Assembly (NCBI GenBank): GCA_016218905.1
Contig: JACRCS010000990.1
Coordinates: forward strand, 1-5,526
Origin: Deltaproteobacteria bacterium
GTDB taxonomy: Bacteria > Desulfobacterota_C > Deferrisomatia > Deferrisomatales > JACRMM01
Length of the DNA: 5,526 nucleotides
Direction: 5' to 3'
Numbering within the stretch: position 1 is the stretch's first letter; each line of letters opens with the position of its first letter. Under the pieces are notes generated by a model. It was given only the letters and a program-made list of their open reading frames with translations. It ran no database searches and was not told the origin of the DNA. The position numbers and the translations under genes are program-made. Below are positions 1-5,236 of this stretch, in pieces.

Positions 1-811
1 CGTCCCGTCGGGCCGCGACCAGGACCAGGCGGTGCCGGTATGCTGGAGACAAGCCGGTGAAGAACGCCTCATTCAGGTACTTCGCCGCCCAGGGCCCGAA
101 ACGGGTGTTGGTGTCCTCGTAGAACCGATACATGACGGAGAGATCGCGGGGCTCGATCTCCTCCCCGGTGAGGAACCGCACCGAGACCCCCTGACGCTGC
201 AACGCGAGCCTCTCGCGCCGGATATTCTTGCGCTGGTTGTGGTCGAACGACGAGAGGTAGTCTTCGAAGGTCCCGAGGCCGTCCCGGTCCCAGCGGAAGC
301 TCGAGTGTCGCCAGGCGAGGAAGCCCCGCTTCTCCATGCCGAGGCGCCAGCCTTCGTCGGCGTAGGGAAACGAGATGCCGGCGAGGCCGGACGATCGGCA
401 CGCGCGATCCATCGCGTCGAGCATCACATCGGTCAGAGAGTCCTCGTCCTCGCCCTGGGCGAGGAGAAATCGGTAGCCGGGGATCGGCGTGGCCGGGCTC
501 ATCCCCACGAGCTTCGGGTAGTAGGGGATTCCGAGACGGTCCGCGGCGTCGACCCACGCGTAATCCCAGACAAATTCGCCTTCGCTGTGGCCCTTCACGT
601 ACAGCGGGGCCGCAGCCGCCAGATCTGTGCCCCGCCACACCGTCACGTGGAGAGGGAGCCAGCCGGTTTCGGGGCGAATGCTCCCCGACGCCTCGAGGAG
701 GCGGAGCCACTCCCACTCGAGGACCGGAACCTCCAGACGGGCGGCGAGGGCGTCCCACTGGGCTTTGGGGATCTCATGGAGGGTGCGGTGCCACCGCACG
801 TGCAGGGCCAA
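1..811 (-). CDS. FemAB-like N-acyltransferase (COG3146/DUF482), 3' end cut by window edge
   Basis: The first 270 residues are visible; I recall the family as about 380 long, so roughly the last third lies outside the window. Family-like stretches are EFVWDYAWVDAADRLGIPYY (79-98) followed by PKLVG; SFPY near 147; a Phe-x-Trp motif (FRW, 172-174); and the basic signature HNQRKNIRRER (191-201), followed later by FYEDTNTRFGPW and a YLNEAFF element (230-251). These match the group annotated as 'peptidogalycan biosynthesis' proteins, a GNAT/FemAB-type fold thought to transfer acyl or aminoacyl groups. The true substrate is not established. It is probably cytosolic: there is no signal peptide or membrane helix. 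No in-frame ATG exists before residue 104, so I chose TTG at 811, six bases after a good ribosome site (AAAGGA, complement of 818-823). The gene is transcribed divergently from tetR. Family assignment is firm; function is not. Confidence 0.9.
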   Translation of the reverse strand, partial: MALHVRWHRTLHEIPKAQWDALAARLEVPVLEWEWLRLLEASGSIRPETGWLPLHVTVWRGTDLAAAAPLYVKGHSEGEFVWDYAWVDAADRLGIPYYPKLVGMSPATPIPGYRFLLAQGEDEDSLTDVMLDAMDRACRSSGLAGISFPYADEGWRLGMEKRGFLAWRHSSFRWDRDGLGTFEDYLSSFDHNQRKNIRRERLALQRQGVSVRFLTGEEIEPRDLSVMYRFYEDTNTRFGPWAAKYLNEAFFTGLSPAYRHRLVLVAARRD

Positions 812-817
812 GCGAAT

Positions 818-823
818 TCCTTT
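818..823 (-). promoter_or_regulatory. Ribosome binding site that fixes a TTG start
   Basis: On the minus strand the sequence reads AAAGGA, then six bases, then TTG at 811. It lies in a purine-rich run (GAGAGGAAAGGA). This is the reason for choosing TTG as the start of the FemAB-like gene. Confidence 0.7.
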
Positions 824-975
824 CCTCTCCCGCGGTGGTACGGCAAGGAAGCGTGGGCCGAGACTCTCCGACCCGCGCCCGAGGGACGGCACAGGGCCCA
901 TGGTACACTGCGTGGCATGCCCGGGGGCGGAGAACTTGGCGGGAAGGAGCCAGTGGGCGCGGACCATCGGAGGCC

Positions 976-1004
976 TTGACGGTCCTGGTTGGGTGGTGTA
1001 AAAA
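976..1004 (+). promoter_or_regulatory. Candidate sigma-70-type promoter of tetR
   Basis: A -35 hexamer TTGACG (976-981) is separated by 17 bp from TAAAAA (999-1004), which matches four of six positions of TATAAT. The last bases of the -10 overlap the palindrome starting at 1002, so a bound repressor would block polymerase. Transcription would start near 1010-1013, leaving a short leader before the ATG at 1039. No convincing promoter for the divergent minus-strand gene was seen in the rest of the 812-1038 spacer. Confidence 0.5.
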
Positions 1005-1019
1005 CAGACCGGTCGGTTT
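1002..1019. promoter_or_regulatory. TetR operator, copy 1 (tetR promoter)
   Basis: AAACAGACCGGTCGGTTT is an 18-bp inverted repeat with one mismatched pair (half sites AAACAGACC and AAACCGACC). It overlaps the tetR -10 box and ends 19 bases before the ATG, a typical autoregulatory position. It is the best of three copies in the window and fits the consensus at 17 of 18 positions. Confidence 0.75.
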
Positions 1020-1038
1020 GTGGACACAGGAGAGTTCG

Positions 1039-1635
1039 ATGCGTCGAAGCGGGTCCGATACGCGGCAGGAGATCGTGGAGCAGGCGCTGCAGCTTTTCAC
1101 GCTCAAGGGCTACCACAACACCTCGATCAACGACCTTCTCGCCGCCACTGGGCTCACCAAAGGTGGGCTCTACGGGCACTTCGCGAGCAAGGAAGAGATC
1201 TGGACGGCGGCCTACGACCGGGCGGTTGAGATCTGGACCGGCATCGTGTTCAAAGGGGCACGAAGCATCGAAGATCCGCTGCTGCGCATCCAGCGTGTCA
1301 TCGAACAGGACCTGAGTGAGTACGTCGGCGGCCGGGTCTTCGAAGGGGGCTGCTTCTTCTTCAACCTTCTCGTCGAACTCTCCGGCCAGTCGCCGGCCAT
1401 GGCCGCTCGGATTCTCCGCGGTTTCGACGGTTTCTCGGCCCGCCTTGCCGGTTGGCTTCGGGAAGCGCAGACGAAGAAGATCCTTCGGTCCGAGGCGAAT
1501 CCGGAGGAGATCGCCGAGTTCCTCGTGATCGCCTTGAATGGGGCGACGGCGCTGTTTTCGGCGCGACAGGACCCCAAGGTGCTGGAGCAGACCATTCGCC
1601 AGCTTTGTTGCCACCTGGAGGGCTGGCGCGCCTGA
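1039..1635 (+). CDS. TetR/AcrR-family transcriptional repressor
   Basis: A 198-residue protein, the normal TetR length. The N-terminal DNA-binding domain spans about residues 7-53, with the helix-turn-helix TSINDLLAATGLTKGGLYGHF-type region at 28-48 followed by SKEE. The C-terminal part (about 60-198) is the ligand and dimer domain. It contains FEGGCFFFNLLVEL (101-114), a GC...N...E pattern seen in the NemR/YxaF/LmrA-like branch, and ends with a Cys-Cys pair (190-191). Cys105 and the CC pair could make it redox- or electrophile-sensitive, as in NemR, but this is inference. The start is ATG at 1039, with AGGAG at 1028-1032 six bases upstream. An 18-bp palindrome sits in its own promoter and two related copies lie before the next genes, so it probably represses itself and them. 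The inducer is unknown; the enoyl-CoA hydratase next door suggests an acyl-CoA or another lipid-like ligand. Confidence 0.95.
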   Translation: MRRSGSDTRQEIVEQALQLFTLKGYHNTSINDLLAATGLTKGGLYGHFASKEEIWTAAYDRAVEIWTGIVFKGARSIEDPLLRIQRVIEQDLSEYVGGRVFEGGCFFFNLLVELSGQSPAMAARILRGFDGFSARLAGWLREAQTKKILRSEANPEEIAEFLVIALNGATALFSARQDPKVLEQTIRQLCCHLEGWRA

Positions 1636-1676
1636 TCCTGACGGTGGCCATGGAGAGGACGCTGGTACCTTCCTGT

Positions 1677-1694
1677 GTACCGACCGGTCGCGTT
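1677..1694. promoter_or_regulatory. TetR operator, copy 2 (before the hydratase gene)
   Basis: GTACCGACCGGTCGCGTT has a perfect 10-bp core palindrome (CGACCGGTCG, 1681-1690) and matches the shared consensus at 14 of 18 positions. It lies in the 181-bp gap between tetR and the hydratase gene, 122 bases before that ATG, so the hydratase probably has its own controlled promoter. I could not identify clear -35 and -10 boxes around it. Confidence 0.6.
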
Positions 1695-1816
1695 ATTGTG
1701 TGGGAGACGAGGAGGAGCGGTGCCCGCGACCGTCCGCGTTGTTCCCCGACGATCCGGGGGGCGCTTTCGACACAACCAAGCGCCGCTCACCAACCCCAGC
1801 AAGAAGGAACAGAGAG

Positions 1817-2596
1817 ATGAGCAAGGCCCTGTACGAGAAGAAGGACCGCATCGCCTACGTCACCCTGAACCGGCCCGAGGCCCTGAACTCGCTCGACGAC
1901 GAGCTCAACGAGGAGCTCGGGCGGATCTGGCAGAACTTCGGGGACGATCCGTCCGTCGACGTCGCCATCCTCACCGGCTCGGGCCGCGCCTTCTGCGCCG
2001 GGGCCGATCTGAAGACCTTCATTCCCAAATGGGAGCACGCGACGCTGCTCGATGCTCGCCAAAACGCGGCGTGCGGCATCGGCGGGGGCATCACCCGCGG
2101 CCGCCACCGGATTCTCAAGCCGATCATCGCGGCGATCAACGGACCCGCGATCGGCGGCGGTTTGGAGCTGGCGCTCGCCTGCGACCTTCGGATCGCGGCC
2201 GATTCGGCAAAGTTCGGGGTCTTCGAGGTACGGTTCGGACTGCATCAGGGCGATGGCGGGCTCGTTCGCCTCATGGCGATCGCAGGGATGGCGGTGGCTC
2301 TGGAGCTCTCCCTGACGGGGAGGGAGGTTGCGGCCGACGAGGCCTTGAGACTCGGCCTCCTGACTCGAGTCGTTCCCGCGGCGGAAGTGATGGCCGTGGC
2401 GGAGGAGTACGCCCGGAAGATCCTCGCCAACAGCCAGCAGGCGGTTCGCTCGGCGAAGGAAACGGTCTTGGACCTCATCGGGCGGCCGCTGGACGACGCG
2501 CTTCGCCTCGAGACCCTCAACGGTTACTCCTGCCTGGGCGATTTCTCCGAGGCGCGCGAGCGGCTGGCCGGTTTCTTCCAAAAGAGCCACGAGTGA
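1817..2596 (+). CDS. Enoyl-CoA hydratase/isomerase (crotonase) family protein
   Basis: A 259-residue protein of the usual length for this family, which hydrates 2-enoyl-CoA or does related chemistry on CoA thioesters. It opens with the typical RIAYVTLNRPEALNSL (11-26). The oxyanion-hole segments are FCAGADLK (59-66, backbone of Ala63) and GPAIGGGLELALACD (109-123, Gly114). Both glutamates used by classical hydratases are kept: Glu117 in GGGLE and Glu137 in FGVFE, 20 residues apart as in rat mitochondrial hydratase (144/164). The loop after it reads GLHQGDGGLVRL (141-152) instead of the common PGxGGTQRL, so substrate preference may differ from beta-oxidation enzymes. The start is ATG at 1817, eight bases after AAGGA (1804-1808). 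It is preceded by a copy of the TetR operator. Family is certain; a specific substrate or gene name cannot be given. Confidence 0.95.
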   Translation: MSKALYEKKDRIAYVTLNRPEALNSLDDELNEELGRIWQNFGDDPSVDVAILTGSGRAFCAGADLKTFIPKWEHATLLDARQNAACGIGGGITRGRHRILKPIIAAINGPAIGGGLELALACDLRIAADSAKFGVFEVRFGLHQGDGGLVRLMAIAGMAVALELSLTGREVAADEALRLGLLTRVVPAAEVMAVAEEYARKILANSQQAVRSAKETVLDLIGRPLDDALRLETLNGYSCLGDFSEARERLAGFFQKSHE

Positions 2597-2754
2597 GGTC
2601 CATGGGGCGCTCCGCGGGCAGGTGACGGAACCGAGCCGTCGACCGGTTGGGCCGAAGCAATGGCGTCCGTGCCCTATCGAAGGAACATGACGGGAAGGCG
2701 CTCGATGCGAGAATCCCGAAACGACTGGGTTCGGGCTGTCGCGCATGTGTTTAG

Positions 2755-2772
2755 CAACCGACCGATCGATTG
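2755..2772. promoter_or_regulatory. TetR operator, copy 3 (before the GNAT-methyltransferase gene)
   Basis: CAACCGACCGATCGATTG is an imperfect inverted repeat (7 of 9 pairs). It matches the consensus built from the three sites at 14 of 18 positions. The left half CAACCGACC is nearly identical to the ideal half site; the right half has drifted. It lies 123 bases before the chosen ATG, so the leader would be fairly long unless a further promoter lies downstream. Confidence 0.55.
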
Positions 2773-2884
2773 TCAGGAACACGATCCTGGGCGGGGGAGG
2801 GGTCCGACACCGCGGCGCTGGCCGCCGGGTACACTCTGGAAGCGTCCTAACGAGAAGAGAAGTGAGTGGACACGGAAGAAGGAT

Positions 2885-2890
2885 GGAGGA
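2885..2890 (+). promoter_or_regulatory. Ribosome binding site choosing ATG 2896 over GTG 2866
   Basis: GGAGGA followed by five bases and ATG at 2896 is near ideal. The in-frame GTG at 2866, ten codons upstream, has only a weak purine run before it. The acetyltransferase domain begins right after the ATG, so the shorter start is preferred. Confidence 0.75.
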
Positions 2891-2895
2891 CGGGC

Positions 2896-4200
2896 ATGGA
2901 CTTCGAACTGACGAGGGGCTACGTGCCCGGCGCGATCGGGCGGATCGTGGAGTTGAACGGCACCTACTACCACCGAGAGGCAGGGTTCGGGCTCTTCTTC
3001 GAGGCGAAGATGGCGCGGGAGTTGACGGAGTTCCTTTCTCGCTACGACGAAAGGCGCGACGGGCTGTGGCTCGCCCTCGTCGACGGTCGAGTGGAAGGGT
3101 CGATCGCCATCGACGGCTTCCGCGCGGGGGACGAGGGGGCACAGCTTCGCTGGTTCCTCGTCTCTGACCGCCTGCGCGGGAAAGGCGCCGGCAACGCGCT
3201 GCTGGCAGCGGCCATGGAGTTCTGTCGTGACAAAGGCTATGCGCGCGTCCGTCTGTGGACCTTCGCGGGCCTGCACGCCGCCCGTCACTTGTACGAGAAG
3301 CACGGGTTCCGCCTCACCGAGGAGACGCGCGGAAGGGAAGTGAACGAGCAGCGGTTCGAGTGGAGCCCGTCGATCCAAGAAAAGCGGCCGGCCGAGGCGC
3401 AAGAAGCGCCGGTCGTGCAGCCGACCGTCTTGGGGAATGTCTGCAGCATCACGGCATACGATCGATTGGATCGGGTCGGCGAGTACGACGCCGACATGCA
3501 GTTGCTCCACCCCAATCGCTCCAAGATGATTGACGTGGCACTCAGGGCCCTGTCTCTGGATCCTCGCGCTCCGCTTCGCGGCTTGGATCTTGGGGCAGGA
3601 ACTGGCTATTTCACTCGCCGGTTCCTGGAGGAATTCCCCCGGGCTCACGTGACGGCGATCGACGGTGCCCCCGTCATGATCGAACAGGCCAGGGAGCGCC
3701 TCGGCGACCTCGGGCGACGAGTCGACTTTCAGGTGGGCGACGTACGCTGCCTGGGCAGCCTCTTGAGCGGGTGTCGAGACTTCGATGTCGTCTTCAGTTC
3801 CTATGCGTTGCACCATCTGGACGCCGTCGAAAAAGCGGTTCTCGTTCGGGACGCCCTGTCTCACCTGCGGGACACGGGCTGGTTTGTGAACGCCGACCTT
3901 CTGGCGTGCGACTCCCCGGACCTGGAGCCCACCCTTCGATCCATCAAGGTCGAGGGGATCGTGACCAGGGCCAACGGGCTCGACGAACGCTTCATCGACA
4001 AGACATCGACACAGCGCTTTCTCCAGGAATTCGGGGCGGCGCAGAAGGATCAGCCCCTTGCGCTTTCGGAAGAACTCGAGGTCCTGAAGAGCGCCGGGCT
4101 GGAGCAACCCACGGTCCTGTGGCTGGAATACGACGAGGCGGTCATCGTGGGGCGCAAGGGACAAGGGGAGCCGGCGCACCAGGGTCGGCCGACCCCGTGA
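2896..4200 (+). CDS. Bifunctional GNAT N-acetyltransferase / SAM-dependent methyltransferase fusion
   Basis: A 434-residue protein with two enzyme domains in one uninterrupted frame. Residues 1-157 form a GNAT acetyltransferase: RGYVPGAIGRIVELNGTYY (7-25), LRWFLVSD (84-91), the acetyl-CoA pyrophosphate loop RGKGAG (94-99), LWTFAGLHAARHLYEKHGF (120-138) and a closing EQRFEW (151-156). This resembles the GNAT module often found behind a MarR domain in other bacteria, but no MarR domain is present here. A Pro/Ala/Glu-rich linker spans about 158-182. Residues about 188-420 form a class I methyltransferase: motif I LDLGAGTGYF (230-239), acidic Asp256 after strand 2, VGDVR (280-284), and FDVVFSSYALHHL (296-308). 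The end (VLWLEYDEAVIVGRK) matches the final strands of such enzymes. It is cytosolic and its substrate is unknown. It may acetylate and methylate the same small molecule or protein. The membrane protein gene follows after 89 bp. Confidence 0.9.
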   Translation: MDFELTRGYVPGAIGRIVELNGTYYHREAGFGLFFEAKMARELTEFLSRYDERRDGLWLALVDGRVEGSIAIDGFRAGDEGAQLRWFLVSDRLRGKGAGNALLAAAMEFCRDKGYARVRLWTFAGLHAARHLYEKHGFRLTEETRGREVNEQRFEWSPSIQEKRPAEAQEAPVVQPTVLGNVCSITAYDRLDRVGEYDADMQLLHPNRSKMIDVALRALSLDPRAPLRGLDLGAGTGYFTRRFLEEFPRAHVTAIDGAPVMIEQARERLGDLGRRVDFQVGDVRCLGSLLSGCRDFDVVFSSYALHHLDAVEKAVLVRDALSHLRDTGWFVNADLLACDSPDLEPTLRSIKVEGIVTRANGLDERFIDKTSTQRFLQEFGAAQKDQPLALSEELEVLKSAGLEQPTVLWLEYDEAVIVGRKGQGEPAHQGRPTP

Positions 4201-4278
4201 CCGGCGCGCTACGGCATGGACCGGATGGCCTCGCGAAGAAGCTGGCGGTCTTCGGTACGACAAGGGCAGTTCTCAAGC

Positions 4279-4284
4279 GGAGGT
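4279..4284 (+). promoter_or_regulatory. Perfect Shine-Dalgarno for ATG 4290
   Basis: GGAGGT, five bases, then ATG. This is the strongest ribosome site in the window and the main argument for the long form of the membrane protein. Confidence 0.65.
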
Positions 4285-4289
4285 GTGTT

Positions 4290-4898
4290 ATGGGCACATT
4301 CCTGGAACACGACCGGCTCATCGGGTACCTGACGTCCCGGACATCGCTCTTGACCGCAGCGGTGCCGCGGGGGCGGCGGCGCCGATTCCCTTGGAGCTCC
4401 GAAGGCAGGCAAGGGCAGGCAGACCGGCTGCGGGGGCGCGCGAACAATACGCGGGAGGAGCGCCTGCTCCGTGTCGCGTTCCTCGCTGGAGCGGTCACCG
4501 ATATGGCCGCCCTCGGACCCATGCTGGATCCCTCGCTCGGGGCCCATGTCTGGGGCGTCCACGGCAGTTCGGGGAATTATCGATTTGCCATGGGATATGG
4601 TGCCGCCCTCATGCTGGGTTGGGCCGCGCTTCTTCTGTGGGCGTTTCAGCGACCCGTGGAGAGGCGGGGCGTCGCGGCCCTGACGTCGCTCGTGATCTTC
4701 GGCCTCCTCCTCACCGAGGTTGCTGCCGTGGCGGGAGGCGTGCTGGACCCGTGGCGCACGGTTCCTCTGGGGTGCTTCCAGGTGTCTCTGCTGACGCTGT
4801 TCGCCGCCGCCTACTTCCTTCCCTGGTTCCCGGAGTCCCCCGTGAGCCGGCACACGGGGGGCTACCACCGGGAGACTCCCGTGGAAGGGATCCGGTGA
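4290..4898 (+). CDS. Small four-helix membrane protein with Arg-rich N-terminal extension, function unknown
   Basis: 202 residues. The C-terminal two thirds look like a genuine integral membrane protein with four predicted helices: about 59-79 (LLRVAFLAGAVTDMAALGPML), 98-119 (RFAMGYGAALMLGWAALLLWAF), 128-150 and 158-178. A short Gly/Ser-rich loop lies between helices 1 and 2 (GVHGSSGNY). It resembles uncharacterised bacterial proteins of about 130-150 residues that I cannot name. The first 58 residues are polar and basic (RGRRRRFPW at 28-36) and look unlike the core. They depend on ATG 4290, which has a perfect ribosome site. A shorter form would need a non-ATG start (GTG 4362, or CTG near 4428), none with good support. 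A 10-bp tandem repeat at 4402-4421 inside the extension leaves open a past frameshift. No catalytic residues were seen. Confidence 0.75.
   Translation: MGTFLEHDRLIGYLTSRTSLLTAAVPRGRRRRFPWSSEGRQGQADRLRGRANNTREERLLRVAFLAGAVTDMAALGPMLDPSLGAHVWGVHGSSGNYRFAMGYGAALMLGWAALLLWAFQRPVERRGVAALTSLVIFGLLLTEVAAVAGGVLDPWRTVPLGCFQVSLLTLFAAAYFLPWFPESPVSRHTGGYHRETPVEGIR
4402..4421 (+). repeat. 10-bp tandem duplication inside the membrane protein gene
   Basis: Two adjacent units, AAGGCAGGCA and AGGGCAGGCA, differ at one base. Ten is not a multiple of three, so gain of one unit would shift the frame. This matters because residues before the repeat look unlike a membrane protein, while those after about residue 58 do. 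Confidence 0.55.
4834..4863. repeat. Strong inverted repeat near the 3' end of the membrane protein gene
   Basis: CCCCCGTG (4837-4844) pairs exactly with CACGGGGG (4853-4860) across an eight-base loop. It extends outward by a G-U, a G-C and an A-T pair, giving an 11-bp stem. It lies within the coding sequence, 35 bases before the stop codon, and has no U-run after it, so it is not a classical intrinsic terminator. It could protect the transcript's 3' end or slow ribosomes. Confidence 0.6.
4865..4884. repeat. Second adjacent hairpin
   Basis: CCAC-C-GGGA / GAC / TCCC-GTGG forms an eight-pair stem with one bulged C and a three-base loop. It directly follows the hairpin at 4834-4863 and also sits inside the last codons of the membrane protein gene. 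Confidence 0.45.
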
Positions 4899-5236
4899 GG
4901 GCGCGGGCTTTGAAAGCCTGGAACTCACGACAATGGTTCGATGGTGGAGTTCGGCGGGTACGGATCGGCGGCCAGCCCTTCTGCCACTCGACCCACAAGC
5001 GGCCTCGGACGCGCGCACGCCTCGGGCGGTAGGCGCCGCAGCCGGCGGGGAAGGGAGCCCGACACCTCCCGGACCTGCTCGAGGAACGCTGCGCGCACGT
5101 CAGCCCGGCTTGGCAGGGCATCACGTTCGCGCTCCCCGATGCGACGGCCTCGTTCCCGGTTGCACTCCGGCCTCTCGTGGGGTACCAAGGGCCGGCACAG
5201 CCGAGTTTTCGGACGAGACCGAAGGGAGAGGAGACC
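4899..5236 (+). other. 338-bp gap; last 200 bp open in frame with the flavoprotein gene
   Basis: I see no recognisable gene. The first 130 bases show nothing clear. After the stop at 5030-5032, the frame shared with the flavoprotein stays open to its ATG. It reads as a protein-like stretch (for example HLPDLLEERCAHVSPAWQ, then GITFALPDATASFPVALRPLVGYQGP) with third positions mostly G or C, unlike the other two frames. It lacks an ATG, and the only in-frame GTG (in LVGYQG) has no ribosome site. It may be the remains of a broken gene, an N-terminal extension, or chance in GC-rich DNA. No terminator with a U-run or clear promoter was found. Confidence 0.4.

Larger units (their letters stand above)
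2597..2895. other. Intergenic region with operator-like sites and no gene
   Basis: These 299 bases separate the hydratase from the GNAT-methyltransferase gene. I find no convincing small gene or terminator with a U-run. It holds operator copy 3 (2755-2772) and a weak relative at 2636-2653 (CCGTCGACCGGTTGGGCC, 10 of 18 consensus positions). A TACACT hexamer at 2830-2835 could serve as a -10 box, but no good -35 lies at the right distance. Confidence 0.5.

Noticed and set aside
32..979. Plus-strand open frame of 315 codons at the left edge
   Set aside because: It overlaps the FemAB-like gene on the other strand, whose family motifs are unmistakable, and itself matches nothing.
1787..3142. Minus-strand open frame of 451 codons opposite the hydratase gene
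   Set aside because: It spans two intergenic regions and the crotonase gene, is Arg/Pro/Ser-rich with no family signature, and lacks a ribosome site.
3469..3477. GATCGATTG, identical to the right half of operator copy 3
   Set aside because: It is a single half site inside coding sequence with no partner half at the right spacing, so chance is the likeliest explanation.
4182..4195. Perfect 14-bp palindrome GGGTCGGCCGACCC at the end of the fusion gene, considered as another operator or a terminator
   Set aside because: The half sites are in the opposite order to the operator family (GGTCGG then CCGACC). A palindrome without a loop and without a U-run is a poor terminator. It encodes the last residues of the protein.
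2773..4263. Long minus-strand open frame of 496 codons opposite the GNAT-methyltransferase gene
   Set aside because: It reads as the antisense shadow of a strongly supported plus-strand gene in GC-rich DNA. Its residues show no domain motif.
4216..4332. Possible small gene starting at ATG 4216 between the fusion gene and the membrane protein
   Set aside because: There is no ribosome site, composition is Arg/Ser/Trp-rich, and it overlaps the membrane protein start in another frame.
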